A DNA stretch of 32,905 nucleotides from Muribaculaceae bacterium (GTDB lineage: Bacteria; Bacteroidota; Bacteroidia; Bacteroidales; Muribaculaceae), in contig JAIDYR010000007.1 of NCBI GenBank assembly GCA_029057985.1, positions 1 through 32,905 on the forward strand, in the 5' to 3' direction. A model generated the notes under the pieces. It was not told the origin of the DNA, searched no databases, and saw nothing but the letters and a program-made list of their open reading frames with translations. Of the stretch, positions 14,763 to 23,669 are shown in pieces; within the stretch, counting starts at the first letter, position 1, and the number at the start of each line of letters is the position of its first letter. The translations under genes and the position numbers were made by a program.

Positions 14763-16877
14763 TCAGTTGGCGAAGTCCACGCAGAGTCCGAATTGAAGGC
14801 AGCGTGGATTCAGCGGATAATTGGGGACGGAGAAGTAGTCTTTGCTAAACCATCCCTGATTGACGTGGCTCCACAACACATAGAAACGACATTTATAAAG
14901 TTTGGCCGAGAGATATGCGTTGCAGAATGCATAGTTGCCGACCTGCTGTTCCTGCTGGGTATGGAAAGTCATTGTAGCCGGCTGGTAAGCGAGTCCATAA
15001 TAGCGCGTATAATAATCGCAATCTACGCCTATCTGCAAATTCAGAACCTTGAAAGCCTTGAACTCGAGAAACATATTTGAGTAGATCGCTAACGAGGGGA
15101 GGGGTATTACTTCCTTATTGGATGAGACTTGATATGTGATCGTATTATACCAGTTCCAGACGCCGAACTTCAGCTTCTGGTCGAGAGTAGCAGAAAAGAC
15201 CTGGACATTCCCGGAATATTGCTCCGGAATAGCCTCATTATTGAAAAAGACGTAATTCTGCAGATTGCGGATACCTGCAGAAATAGTGGTCCGCGTCCAA
15301 GGAATTGTCAGTTTCCCTCCGACTTTATATTCTCGTGTCTTGCCGAGACTTATATTCCATGCGAAGTGATTGGAGATATAATGCGAGAGGAAATAGGAAT
15401 TAGAGGCGTTGGAGAATCCGCCGTAGGCTGAGATGCTGACTGTGTCGCCAAGCATCTTGAATCTGCTTGCGACGTTTCCTGAGAGTATAATGTCGCCTGC
15501 GATGCCTCCGGTCAATCCAAACCGGGCAGAAGCATCATAAGTGATGATTTCTCCTTCTTTTTTAGATATGGAGCCTCCGACCCAAAGTCGGTTCTGTGTG
15601 ATGCGTGGCACGCACTTGAAGCCCTCCGGAAGCGGTGTTAGCAAGAATGAATCAGACTGATCCGAATCATCGGCATCCGGAACCGGATTAACTTCGGGAT
15701 GAGCCGGGGTTCCTATATAGGCTCCTTCCGCCGACAGGAAAGGATAGTCATGTCCGTAAGTAGTCTGTGTCAGTCGGCGTGTCTGAAGAGAGGCGTAGGC
15801 CGAGATGCCGAACCTGGCCCATTTCTTAAAGCCTTCAAGGAGTTCGACGCCAAGAGTATTGGTGACCATCCAATATCTGGTGTCGTCATGAGTTGCATCG
15901 GCGTCGAGATATGTATTCTTCCAGAATGAATGACCTTGTGTCGAGTTGGTATTGCTGAAGTTATGATGGCGTCCTTCATAGTCGAGAGAGTAGATAAATT
16001 TCATCAGCGGCACGTAGAGGTCCCGCGTAGTGGTATCGTTGACCTCTTCTTCTGTCCAGTAGCCGACTTTAAAGGCATGTGTCGTGAAGAGGCGGTCGCC
16101 GAGCAATCGTGTATGGGCCGCGGAAAGATTCGTAGGGATGGATTTGGGCTGCACGCTTGTCACGCCTCCCTGCACGTCGGCCGGGTCTGTAATATAGCGG
16201 ATATCAGTGATCCCGCCGTTTTCTTTATTCAGATTATTGAAGTGATAATAAATGGCCTGGGCTTCGTAGCGATGGGAATTATAATAGAAACTGAATCCGA
16301 AATTCAATCCTTTGGTGGCTTGATAATTATAGGCTCCCTTTGCATAATTATAGTCCAGGAATGCTCCGATGCCGATATTCCGGTTTACGTTTCCTGCGAA
16401 AGTGGCTGCAAGTCGGTCGGTATGATTCTGCTTATTGCCTCCAAAGTTATAGGATAGCAGCGTCATGGGGACGTAGACGTTATACATCTTGAAGGTCTGC
16501 AGCGAAGGCATTATTGCTTCCAGAGATGCGTCGAAGAAGAAAGTCGGGATAGCCGGACGGTTGAAGAATATCATGTTGATTCCTTCAGTTCCGAGAGTCC
16601 CCGTAGTCGCATAGGCATCCGAATGGAGCGAAGGGATGAAGGCTCGCTGATAGTTATACTGCAGGGTGTCGATCGATGATTTCTGATGATCCCCCAGAGG
16701 AGTAGAAAGAGTCCAGGCAGTCCCTTTCTTTGTAGGCTTGGCTGCAGAGTCTGCTTTGAGAAGACGCTGCGAAGACCCTCCGGGACGTTGCGGTCTGTCG
16801 GCTGTCTGCGAAAAGCCTGATACTCCGAAGCAAAGGAGCAGTAATATGATGGATAGGAGTTGAAAAGATTTCTTCAT
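14763..16877 (-). CDS. Putative porin (Porin_10 type outer-membrane barrel)
   Basis: The protein has 704 residues. A Sec signal ends in VSGFSQTAD. A Pro/Arg/Ser-rich segment follows, then a long series of amphipathic beta strands rich in Tyr, Asn, Phe and Gly. Examples are IGAFLDYNYAKGAYNYQATK, GLNFGFSFYYNSHRYEAQA and LQFGLCVDFAN at the C-terminus, which ends in an aromatic-containing strand. This is the pattern of the Bacteroidota family annotated as putative porin (PF14121 type). A general outer-membrane channel is expected, with unknown substrate. A promoter lies at 16945-16976 on the same strand. Confidence 0.85.
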   Translation of the reverse strand: MKKSFQLLSIILLLLCFGVSGFSQTADRPQRPGGSSQRLLKADSAAKPTKKGTAWTLSTPLGDHQKSSIDTLQYNYQRAFIPSLHSDAYATTGTLGTEGINMIFFNRPAIPTFFFDASLEAIMPSLQTFKMYNVYVPMTLLSYNFGGNKQNHTDRLAATFAGNVNRNIGIGAFLDYNYAKGAYNYQATKGLNFGFSFYYNSHRYEAQAIYYHFNNLNKENGGITDIRYITDPADVQGGVTSVQPKSIPTNLSAAHTRLLGDRLFTTHAFKVGYWTEEEVNDTTTRDLYVPLMKFIYSLDYEGRHHNFSNTNSTQGHSFWKNTYLDADATHDDTRYWMVTNTLGVELLEGFKKWARFGISAYASLQTRRLTQTTYGHDYPFLSAEGAYIGTPAHPEVNPVPDADDSDQSDSFLLTPLPEGFKCVPRITQNRLWVGGSISKKEGEIITYDASARFGLTGGIAGDIILSGNVASRFKMLGDTVSISAYGGFSNASNSYFLSHYISNHFAWNISLGKTREYKVGGKLTIPWTRTTISAGIRNLQNYVFFNNEAIPEQYSGNVQVFSATLDQKLKFGVWNWYNTITYQVSSNKEVIPLPSLAIYSNMFLEFKAFKVLNLQIGVDCDYYTRYYGLAYQPATMTFHTQQEQQVGNYAFCNAYLSAKLYKCRFYVLWSHVNQGWFSKDYFSVPNYPLNPRCLQFGLCVDFAN

Positions 16878-16944
16878 TTCAGTCAGGTAGGAGAGTATAG
16901 GCAGCTCGATTCCGGGGATTGACCTAAAGCTGCGATTTTGACTG

Positions 16945-16976
16945 CAAAATTAGTCAATTTCGGCTGAATTAGCAAG
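16945..16976 (-). promoter_or_regulatory. Bacteroidota-type promoter of the porin gene
   Basis: On the minus strand, TAATTTTG (16952-16945) is preceded by CTTG (16976-16973), a one-base departure from TTTG, with a 20-bp spacer. Transcription should start near 16938, about 60 nt before the porin ATG. Confidence 0.65.
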
Positions 16977-17000
16977 AGTCTATAATAAAGAGTATATAAT

Positions 17001-17037
17001 AAAAGCGGTCTATTCCGTAGAAGAATAGATCGCTTTT
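17001..17037 (-). terminator. Intrinsic terminator after the DUF4301 gene
   Basis: A 15-position stem (17001-17015 with 17023-17037, one G-T/C-A position) lies 45 bp beyond the minus-strand DUF4301 stop. It is followed in that direction by an ATTATATA tract. It separates the rel operon from the porin promoter. Confidence 0.75.
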
Positions 17038-17081
17038 TCTAATGATTGCTCATGCTTACACTGTCGAGCGTAGGATATAAG

Positions 17082-18602
17082 TTACTGATGAGAGGGACGC
17101 AGGAGGTCGTTGACTGTCTTGACAGGATTGAATGTCTCGGCGGGAACCTCGACAAAGATTGTGTTCCAATCCGACATTGCTCCATTCCAGAGTCCGGGCA
17201 GTTCGAGGGCTTTGATGGTCACACCCTCGCGGCTTTTCTCCGAGATGAATCCTGTAGCGGGGTCAACGAAGTCGGGAAGATTGAAATTTCGTCCTTCGAA
17301 ATCTTTGGTAGCTACGACGAGGTCTACGGGATTAAAGTGAGTTGCCTCCTTAAGCATCTTCTGAGCCTCCTTGTTATCCGGATCGATCTGCGAGGATTCA
17401 AGGATCTGAGGTGATACTGTTCCGTCGGGATTAAAGGCAAGGAATGGACCTCCGCCGGGTTCTCCTTCATTCTTGACCATACCGCAGACGCGCAGCGGAC
17501 GATTAAACTTGGAGAATAGATACTCAGCCTCCTCCTCAGGACTCATGTTGTCGGCATTGTCATGAGTGACGCAAAGCACATTGCGCAGGAACGTCAGCAT
17601 CTCTTCGCGGCGTTCTTCAGAGGGCACACCCTCTTTGAGTTCCTTGCAGTATTGGTTGATTTTCAATTTTGTCCCTACGAGGATGCCTCCGATGACCTGC
17701 TTGTAGATAATCGTCGGATTGCGCAACGCGTCGGGCACGACATTGTCGATGTTCTTTATGAAGATAACGTCGGCATCGAGATCGTTGAGATTCTCTATGA
17801 GGGCGCCATGGCCACCGGGACGGAAGAATAAAGCGTCATTTTCGCGGTAGGGTTCTCCCGAGGGAAGGGCAGCTACGGTATCCGTAGAAGGTTTCTGCAC
17901 ACTGAGAGTGACGTTAAGACGGATGCCATAATGATGTTCCATAAAGGCCTTCACTTCCTCGATTTTGGCTTCTACGAGGGGAAGATGCTCTTCGCTTACT
18001 GTAAAATGAAGATTGACATTGCCATCCTTATCTGAAGCATATTGAGCTCCTTCCGCTATATGCTCTTCAAGGGGAGTGCGCGAAGTCCCCGGGACGCGAT
18101 GGAACATCAGCAGAGCCTTCGGAAGATGGCCGTAGCCCAGGCCCGGGACATTCAGAAGTACATCTACTATTTCCTTGTATTTCTTCTCCTTGACGAGGCT
18201 GTCGATGCTGCGTTCATGCAGAGTCAGGACTTCCCTGTTGAGACGATGATAGAAGGGGAATGATTCAATGTCGGCGAAAAACTTCTTTATGAAATCATTG
18301 TCGGGAGTATTGTTCTTCCCGTTGAGGAAGGAGAAAAGGTCTTTAAACATTCGAGAGGCGGCTCCGGAAGCAGGCGTCATTTTCATTATTTTTGCACCCG
18401 ATGCGCGATACTTTTCCCAGATTTCCACGCTCTGGCGCATGAGATCTTCGGAAGGGAGCGTTATGCCGTTGCCGACTGTGGCCGGAGCTTCGATTTTAAG
18501 ATAAGGGAAGCCCTCACTCAGCTGCCGGAGTTGAGACGCAAGTTTCTCTTCTGATATTCCTCGCTCTTCGAGGATTTTAAGGTCGTTTTCTTTAAGGTTC
18601 AT
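17082..18602 (-). CDS. DUF4301 family protein
   Basis: The protein has 506 residues with no signal or membrane segment. It matches my memory of the Bacteroidota family DUF4301 (PF14134). The phrase MKMTPASGAASRMFKDLFSF near residue 75, plus FFRPGGHGALIENLNDLDAD and DVIFIKNIDNVVPD, resemble the loop and metal-site region of nucleotidyltransferases such as UDP-sugar pyrophosphorylases. A sugar-nucleotide-transferase-like activity is therefore possible but unproven. It is the last of three minus-strand genes that begin with the (p)ppGpp synthetase, with gaps of 46 and 39 bp. This suggests co-transcription. Confidence 0.82.
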   Translation of the reverse strand: MNLKENDLKILEERGISEEKLASQLRQLSEGFPYLKIEAPATVGNGITLPSEDLMRQSVEIWEKYRASGAKIMKMTPASGAASRMFKDLFSFLNGKNNTPDNDFIKKFFADIESFPFYHRLNREVLTLHERSIDSLVKEKKYKEIVDVLLNVPGLGYGHLPKALLMFHRVPGTSRTPLEEHIAEGAQYASDKDGNVNLHFTVSEEHLPLVEAKIEEVKAFMEHHYGIRLNVTLSVQKPSTDTVAALPSGEPYRENDALFFRPGGHGALIENLNDLDADVIFIKNIDNVVPDALRNPTIIYKQVIGGILVGTKLKINQYCKELKEGVPSEERREEMLTFLRNVLCVTHDNADNMSPEEEAEYLFSKFNRPLRVCGMVKNEGEPGGGPFLAFNPDGTVSPQILESSQIDPDNKEAQKMLKEATHFNPVDLVVATKDFEGRNFNLPDFVDPATGFISEKSREGVTIKALELPGLWNGAMSDWNTIFVEVPAETFNPVKTVNDLLRPSHQ

Positions 18603-18648
18603 GTCGGGTTGTAATTTTTGAGTTATTAATTTCGGGAGTATTCGGTTC

Positions 18649-19374
18649 TTATTCTGACTCGCGCCGGAGGGTTATATGGAGGAGTTCGAGTTTTCGGGCG
18701 GTCAGCATCTGCCGTCTTTCGAGGCTGTCGAGAAGTTGTCGGGCTGAGGCCATTCTCCATGTCTCGCTTATCCAGCGCTTCTGAGGGTGGGATAGATAGA
18801 TTGAGGAGCGAACTTGTCCATTACGAAGATATTCCATCCATATTTGCTCGGGTTCATGTACAGCGACGAACTCTGCAATCGGAGTAATCTCCTTGCCGGA
18901 GAATGAGCATACGGTCAGTCCGTCGGAGCTCGTGAAGTTCAGTCCCTGATCAGGCGGTACGACAGGAGAACTTATGGAATATTCTCCCGCGGTAAGGCGG
19001 ATAGCATCAAACTGAGATCCTGACAAAGCGGCTACAATCTCAAATTCCTGATTATCCTTTATTCGCGAGGCGATACCGGTAGAATTCAGCGGGTAAGAAC
19101 CCATAAATGAGGAGTGAATATAGTAAGGCTCTACCTGCTTGGGATCATTCACCTGAGTGAAATTCTTGAGCCATAGATCTATATCCGAGCGGAGTTGAGT
19201 TATGCGTAGCGAATCAGCTTTTCTCTGAGCGGATATATTCGAGATGGAATCGTTCAGGGAGGCGATCCATTGGGCGCGTTCCTGAGCGGCTTTCTCGCCA
19301 CTATATTTTTTGCAACCGGCTATCGAGGCTATGACCGGGATAAGCAGAAGAGGAAGTATTGATCGGTAGTTCAT
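18649..19374 (-). CDS. Hypothetical lipoprotein with N-terminal coiled coil
   Basis: The protein has 241 residues. The signal ends in lipobox IAGC (Cys21). Residues about 28-70 are Ser/Ala/Lys/Arg-rich and probably form a coiled coil. A beta-rich centre (SSFMGSYPLNSTGIASRIKD and EFEIVAALSGSQFDAIRLTA) and a basic helix near the end (WRMASARQLLDSLERRQML) follow. I do not recognise the family. It sits between the RelA-type gene and the DUF4301 gene on the same strand. Confidence 0.72.
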   Translation of the reverse strand: MNYRSILPLLLIPVIASIAGCKKYSGEKAAQERAQWIASLNDSISNISAQRKADSLRITQLRSDIDLWLKNFTQVNDPKQVEPYYIHSSFMGSYPLNSTGIASRIKDNQEFEIVAALSGSQFDAIRLTAGEYSISSPVVPPDQGLNFTSSDGLTVCSFSGKEITPIAEFVAVHEPEQIWMEYLRNGQVRSSIYLSHPQKRWISETWRMASARQLLDSLERRQMLTARKLELLHITLRRESE

Positions 19375-19413
19375 TACAGGTAAGGTTTAAGGCTTTTGAT
19401 TCTGAATTTATGA

Positions 19414-21648
19414 TTACATTCGGCTGACTTCTTTGACTCCTTTGACGGTGCGGATTTTTTTCATCAGAGTCGAGAGCTGGGCGTTATCCGTCACTCCTAC
19501 GGTAAGGTATCCCTGAAACATTCCCGTATTGTCGGAATCTACAGAGATGTTGCGGAGGTTGACGCCCAGTTCCTTGGATATTATTGAAGTGATGTTAGCA
19601 AGGATTCCGAGATCGTCGTTGCCGATAATTCTGATATTTGCGGATAGCATGTCGCCGGTCTTGCCGCTCCATTCTACGGGAATGACGCGATAAGGGTAAC
19701 GCTCGCGAATATTTGCGGCGTTCGGACAATCTTTCTTATGTACTTTCACCGTGCCCTCGGAAGAAATGAACCCGAATACTTCATCGCCATAGATCGGGCT
19801 GCAGCATTTCGCGAATTTATAACTTAATCCGGCAATGGATTTCCCTCCGATGACGAGTACGTCGGATTTCCCTCCATCGGGCTGATTATCCGTGCGCAGC
19901 TCGAATTCCTCGGCGGAAATCTTTTCAGCTTCGGAAGTTTCGCTTACGGCATCCTGATATTGCTGAAGGAATTTTCCTACATCGAGCTTCTCCATAGCCA
20001 TATCGGAGAAGAATTCGTTGGCGAATTTATATCCCGATTTCTTGATGAGCTTCATCATCAAGGCCTCATCGAGTTCTATTTTCCGGTTTTTGGCGCGGCG
20101 TTCGAGGAGTTCTTTGCCGAGATCGGCCAGTTTCTGCGCTTCCTCATTGAGAGTCTGTTTGATTTTATTTCTGGCCTTGGCGCTGACTACAATATTGAGC
20201 CAGTCTTGCTTAGGAGTCTGAGTCGTGGAGGTCAGAATCTCTACCGTGTCGCCATTCTGTATGCGATGTGTAATCTTGCGGTGTTGGCCATTGACGACTG
20301 CGCCTATGCAATGGCATCCGACATTGGAGTGGATGCGGAATGCGAAATCCAGGACCGTAGCTCCGGCCGGAAGTTTAAAGAGATCGCCTTTAGGAGTGAA
20401 TGCATAAATCTCCTTCTCATAATCATCCATCTTTAGATGGCGCATCATCTCCATCGGTCCGGCCTGGGCGGATTCGAGAATATCCCTGATATTATTCATC
20501 CATTGGTCGGTGGAATCCGACTTGACCCCTTTATAGCGCCAGTGGGCGGCAAGTCCCTTCTCGGCCACGAGATCCATTCTCTTAGTGCGGAACTGCACTT
20601 CAACCCATTTGTTATCCGGTCCCATGACAGTGGCATGAAGAGATTCGTAGCCGTTGCTTTTAGGGATTGATATCCAGTCGCGCATTCGCGCCGGATTGGG
20701 GGTATACATATCAGTCAGGATCGAGTAAGCCAGCCAGCAGTCGGACTTTTCCTTTTCCCGAGGAGTGTCGATTATGACTCTGATCGCAAACAGATCATAT
20801 ATTCCGGAGACGTCTACTTTCTGTTTCTTCATCTTTCCCCATATGGAAGAGATGGATTTTGTGCGCCCTTTAATTGAGAAAGTCAGCCCTGCATCTTCGA
20901 GTTTCTTCTTGACAGGATCAATGAATGATTTGATGTAAGCGTCCCGAGAGCGCTTAGTCTCGTTGAGCTTATGAGCGATCTGAGTATATATCTCTCTGTT
21001 GGAATATTTCAGGGATAAGTCTTCAAGCTCGCTCTTGAGTTTATACAGTCCCAGTCGGTGGGCGAGCTGGGCGTAAAGGCAATTTGCTTCAAAAGCGATG
21101 TCGCGTACCCAGTCAGTATCGGGATGGAGGTTGATCTCCCTCATGAGCACCAGGCATCTGACGATCATTATTATAATGACTCGGATATCGTCGGCCAGGG
21201 AGAGCATCAGCCCTCTGAAGTTGTCTTGATTTACGGCATTATTTTTATTGGAGAATTTTTCTACTGCGGAGATCCCGACCAGCAGGGAGGCTACGTCTTC
21301 TCCCCATTCCTTGCGCAGGGACGCGATGTCGAGAGTGCCATCCTCAAGAAAAGGATGCAGGATGATTGCAAGGATGATATTATGATCCGGGTCGATCGCT
21401 TCGTTGAAAAGCAGAGCTGTCTTGATTGCAAGGATGGATTTTGGGAGGCCATGATCGTTGCGTGCAGAGACATCTTCACGCATTGCCCTGCGGCAAAGTG
21501 TCTTTATCCTGCGGATTTCATCCGCCGGGATTGAATCCCTGACAGCACTTTCGAGTTGGCTGCACAAAGTCAGAAACTCGCGCTTTTCAGAGGGAGTAAG
21601 AGGGCCGGATGCGGCGGGAGAGAGGACTGTTTCGACTGAGGTTTCCAT
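19414..21648 (-). CDS. relA: RelA/SpoT family (p)ppGpp synthetase with degenerate hydrolase domain
   Basis: The protein has 744 residues from the ATG at 21648; an upstream in-frame TTG at 21654 would add two. Domain order is a HD-like region (about 60-200), a synthetase (about 230-370: GRTKSISSIWGKM, GIYDLFAIRVII, DWISIPKSNGYESLH, EVQFRTKRMDLVAEKGLAAHW), TGS (about 403-465), a Cys-containing region (FAKCCSPIYGDEV) and a C-terminal ACT domain ending VKGVKEVSRM. In place of the catalytic HD pair is HP (HPFLEDG near residue 98), and the usual early His (in a GxPYxxHP motif) is missing, so hydrolase activity is probably lost. A ribosome-associated synthetase of the stringent response is expected. 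Confidence 0.92.
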   Translation of the reverse strand: METSVETVLSPAASGPLTPSEKREFLTLCSQLESAVRDSIPADEIRRIKTLCRRAMREDVSARNDHGLPKSILAIKTALLFNEAIDPDHNIILAIILHPFLEDGTLDIASLRKEWGEDVASLLVGISAVEKFSNKNNAVNQDNFRGLMLSLADDIRVIIIMIVRCLVLMREINLHPDTDWVRDIAFEANCLYAQLAHRLGLYKLKSELEDLSLKYSNREIYTQIAHKLNETKRSRDAYIKSFIDPVKKKLEDAGLTFSIKGRTKSISSIWGKMKKQKVDVSGIYDLFAIRVIIDTPREKEKSDCWLAYSILTDMYTPNPARMRDWISIPKSNGYESLHATVMGPDNKWVEVQFRTKRMDLVAEKGLAAHWRYKGVKSDSTDQWMNNIRDILESAQAGPMEMMRHLKMDDYEKEIYAFTPKGDLFKLPAGATVLDFAFRIHSNVGCHCIGAVVNGQHRKITHRIQNGDTVEILTSTTQTPKQDWLNIVVSAKARNKIKQTLNEEAQKLADLGKELLERRAKNRKIELDEALMMKLIKKSGYKFANEFFSDMAMEKLDVGKFLQQYQDAVSETSEAEKISAEEFELRTDNQPDGGKSDVLVIGGKSIAGLSYKFAKCCSPIYGDEVFGFISSEGTVKVHKKDCPNAANIRERYPYRVIPVEWSGKTGDMLSANIRIIGNDDLGILANITSIISKELGVNLRNISVDSDNTGMFQGYLTVGVTDNAQLSTLMKKIRTVKGVKEVSRM

Positions 21649-21769
21649 AAGCAATCTGTTTCGGAAGTTCTAAAATTTATCCGAGGAGTAAATCGAAGAG
21701 TTTCAAAAGGAGAGAATAGGAGATATTTCCGCATGAGGAATATCTACAAAATAGCCTGTAGAATATCTA

Positions 21770-21801
21770 CAAACTTAAGCAATTTTTTGTTTATACGCAA
21801 A
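21770..21801 (-). promoter_or_regulatory. Bacteroidota-type promoter of the rel operon
   Basis: On the minus strand, TTTG (21801-21798), 20 bp, then TAAGTTTG (21777-21770) match the consensus exactly. Transcription should start near 21763, giving a leader of about 115 nt. The 13-mer GAATATCTACAAA is repeated at 21738-21750 and 21761-21773 around this start and could be an operator. Confidence 0.78.
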
Positions 21802-21848
21802 CGATTTTAAGGAAAAACACTAAAAACGCGCCATATTTCACTTTTTAA

Positions 21849-21880
21849 TTTGCGTAATGAATAAATATTGATTAATTTTG
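21849..21880 (+). promoter_or_regulatory. Bacteroidota-type promoter of the NSS transporter gene
   Basis: TTTG (21849-21852), 20 bp, then TAATTTTG (21873-21880). It diverges from the rel promoter with 47 bp between the two elements. The expected start is near 21887, about 100 nt before the ATG. The rest of the gap 21649-21990 is AT-rich without coding signal. Confidence 0.8.
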
Positions 21881-21990
21881 GAAAAAATTAATTTATAACT
21901 GACTTGCCCCTCTTCTGCCCGATGTCTGCATTTGCTTATTCAAGCGAAATATATAAGGCTTAACAGTAAGAATCCAAAAGGCTCAACATA

Positions 21991-23391
21991 ATGGCGCAAC
22001 AAGATAAAACGACACCTTGCTCTGTCGGATGCGGCACTTCCGGAGATTCAGAATCGGATGTGAACTCCGGACAATTCAAGACCAAGATAGGGTTGGTCGC
22101 GGCAACTCTCGGTTCGGCTGTCGGACTGGGAAGCATCTGGCGTTTCCCGGCCGAGGCTCAGCAGAACGGTGGAGGAGCGTTTCTGGTAGTATTCCTTGTA
22201 TGTGTGCTGATACTGGGGATCCCGGTTATGGTTGCGGAGATGTCGCTCGGTCGCAGTGGGGGATGGCGCGGAAAATGGCGCCATGCAGGATTGCTCGGTG
22301 TCGTATCCTCTTACATGATTCTGTGTTTTTATATGGTTGTTGCCGGCTGGACCTTTGAATATTTATGGGATTCCATTACAGGCGCCCTATATTCCGGAGT
22401 GACTCATAATATGGAAGGGATGGAAGCTGCGTTTCATCATCGCATGGAAGATTATATCGCATCCGACTGGGATCCCTTGATATCCACATGGATAGTGATT
22501 GCCATGAATGTCGGAATCCTGATGCTTGGCGTGCAGAAAGGGATAGAAAGAGCAAGCAATATAATGATGCCCTTGCTTTTCGTGTTGCTTCTTGTCTTCG
22601 CGGGATATGCTCTGACATTGCCCGGAGCCTATAAGGGAATAGAATTTTTCTTTCATCCCGATTTTTCCAAGATAACCTGGGGCATGATCGGTAATGCCCT
22701 GGGCCAGACCTTCTTCTCCCTTAGTCTCGGCACCGGCATATTGATTACTTATGCCTCCTATTATCCATCGGATACCCGACTCGGGCAGACCTCTTCGACT
22801 GTATCGATGCTTACGACTCTTGTAGCCGTAATGATGGGCGTCATTATTTTCCCGGCAGTCTTTACATTCGGACTTGATATCAACTCTCTTCGCGGCACGA
22901 CACTTGTCTTCGTCACTCTTCCGGAGGTATTCGCGCAGATGCCCGGTTCGCAATGGATATCAATTCTATTCTTCACTCTGCTTCTTGTCGCAGCGTTGAC
23001 CAGTACTATATCCATAGCCGAGGTTTCAGTAGCCTATATCCAGAAACGCTTCCGAAGAAGTCGCTTTCAGGCTACGATACTGGCTCTTACCCCACTTTGC
23101 GTTTTGAGTTCGCTCTGCTCTCTGTCATTCGGACGACTGAGTGATTTCAAGATTTTCGGGCTGACGATATTCAATTTCCTCGATACCCTTACTACAAATT
23201 ATATGCTTCCTTTGACGGCCCTTGTCGGAGTGATATATATAGGATGGATAGCGCCCAAGAAAACCCTTTCGAATCAGATCACGAATGACGGGACAATAGC
23301 CCGATATTCCAAAGGTCTTCTGACTTTCATAATAAGATATCCGGCACCGATCCTGATTCTGATCATCCTGATCTCGGGAATTCTTAAATAA
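21991..23391 (+). CDS. Sodium-dependent transporter of the NSS (LeuT-like) family
   Basis: The protein has 466 residues with about 11-12 membrane segments. The start of the first segment, KIGLVAATLGSAVGLGSIWR then FPAEAQQNGGGAFL, is the conserved TM1 signature of the neurotransmitter:sodium symporter family, with the unwound region around Gly-Ser-Ala-Val-Gly-Leu-Gly. LGTGILITYASY corresponds to the TM6 substrate-site region. Na+-coupled uptake of an amino acid or related compound is expected. About 28 hydrophilic residues, with two Cys (PCSVGCGTSG), precede TM1, a longer N-tail than in many bacterial members. The substrate cannot be predicted. It has its own promoter and is followed by a tandem repeat. 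Confidence 0.92.
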   Translation: MAQQDKTTPCSVGCGTSGDSESDVNSGQFKTKIGLVAATLGSAVGLGSIWRFPAEAQQNGGGAFLVVFLVCVLILGIPVMVAEMSLGRSGGWRGKWRHAGLLGVVSSYMILCFYMVVAGWTFEYLWDSITGALYSGVTHNMEGMEAAFHHRMEDYIASDWDPLISTWIVIAMNVGILMLGVQKGIERASNIMMPLLFVLLLVFAGYALTLPGAYKGIEFFFHPDFSKITWGMIGNALGQTFFSLSLGTGILITYASYYPSDTRLGQTSSTVSMLTTLVAVMMGVIIFPAVFTFGLDINSLRGTTLVFVTLPEVFAQMPGSQWISILFFTLLLVAALTSTISIAEVSVAYIQKRFRRSRFQATILALTPLCVLSSLCSLSFGRLSDFKIFGLTIFNFLDTLTTNYMLPLTALVGVIYIGWIAPKKTLSNQITNDGTIARYSKGLLTFIIRYPAPILILIILISGILK

Positions 23392-23396
23392 TAATC

Positions 23397-23544
23397 GTGA
23401 TTTAGATCCCGGATTGAATCATGATTTTAATAAATGTGATTTAGATTTAGGATTGAATCATGATTTTAATAAATGTGATTTAGATTTAGGATTGAATCAT
23501 GATTTTAATAAATGTGATTTAGATTCCGGATTGAATCATGATTC
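23397..23544. repeat. 39-bp tandem repeat, about 3.8 copies
   Basis: Units begin at 23397, 23436, 23475 and 23514. Each starts GTGATTTAGAT and contains the perfect 10-bp palindrome AATCATGATT. The middle units are identical, and the first and last differ at the CCC/TCC versus TTA positions. The array lies 6 bp after the stop of the transporter gene. It has no spacers, so it is not a CRISPR array. It could bind a dimeric protein repeatedly or be a neutral variable-number repeat. Confidence 0.9.
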
Positions 23545-23574
23545 GTAGCTGATGATCGCAATTTGTCAGCCGCA

Positions 23575-23636
23575 AGCGGTGCTTGCACCGCTCTAACCGA
23601 ATAACCAATTTAATTTTCGCCCGCGAAAATTAAATT
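23575..23636 (+). promoter_or_regulatory. Two hairpins upstream of the amylase gene
   Basis: AGCGGTG/CACCGCT (23575-23581 with 23586-23592, CTTG loop) is followed by a perfect 14-bp stem with a 2-nt centre (23607-23620 with 23623-23636). The second lies 33 bp before the amylase ATG. No clear TAnnTTTG promoter is seen between 23392 and 23669, so the hairpins may end the transporter transcript or lie in the amylase leader. Confidence 0.5.
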
Positions 23637-23669
23637 TAAAGCTTAACTTAAATATATAATCTTACAATC

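Noticed and set aside
23397..23544. CRISPR array
   Set aside because: The units are contiguous without spacers and no cas gene is near.
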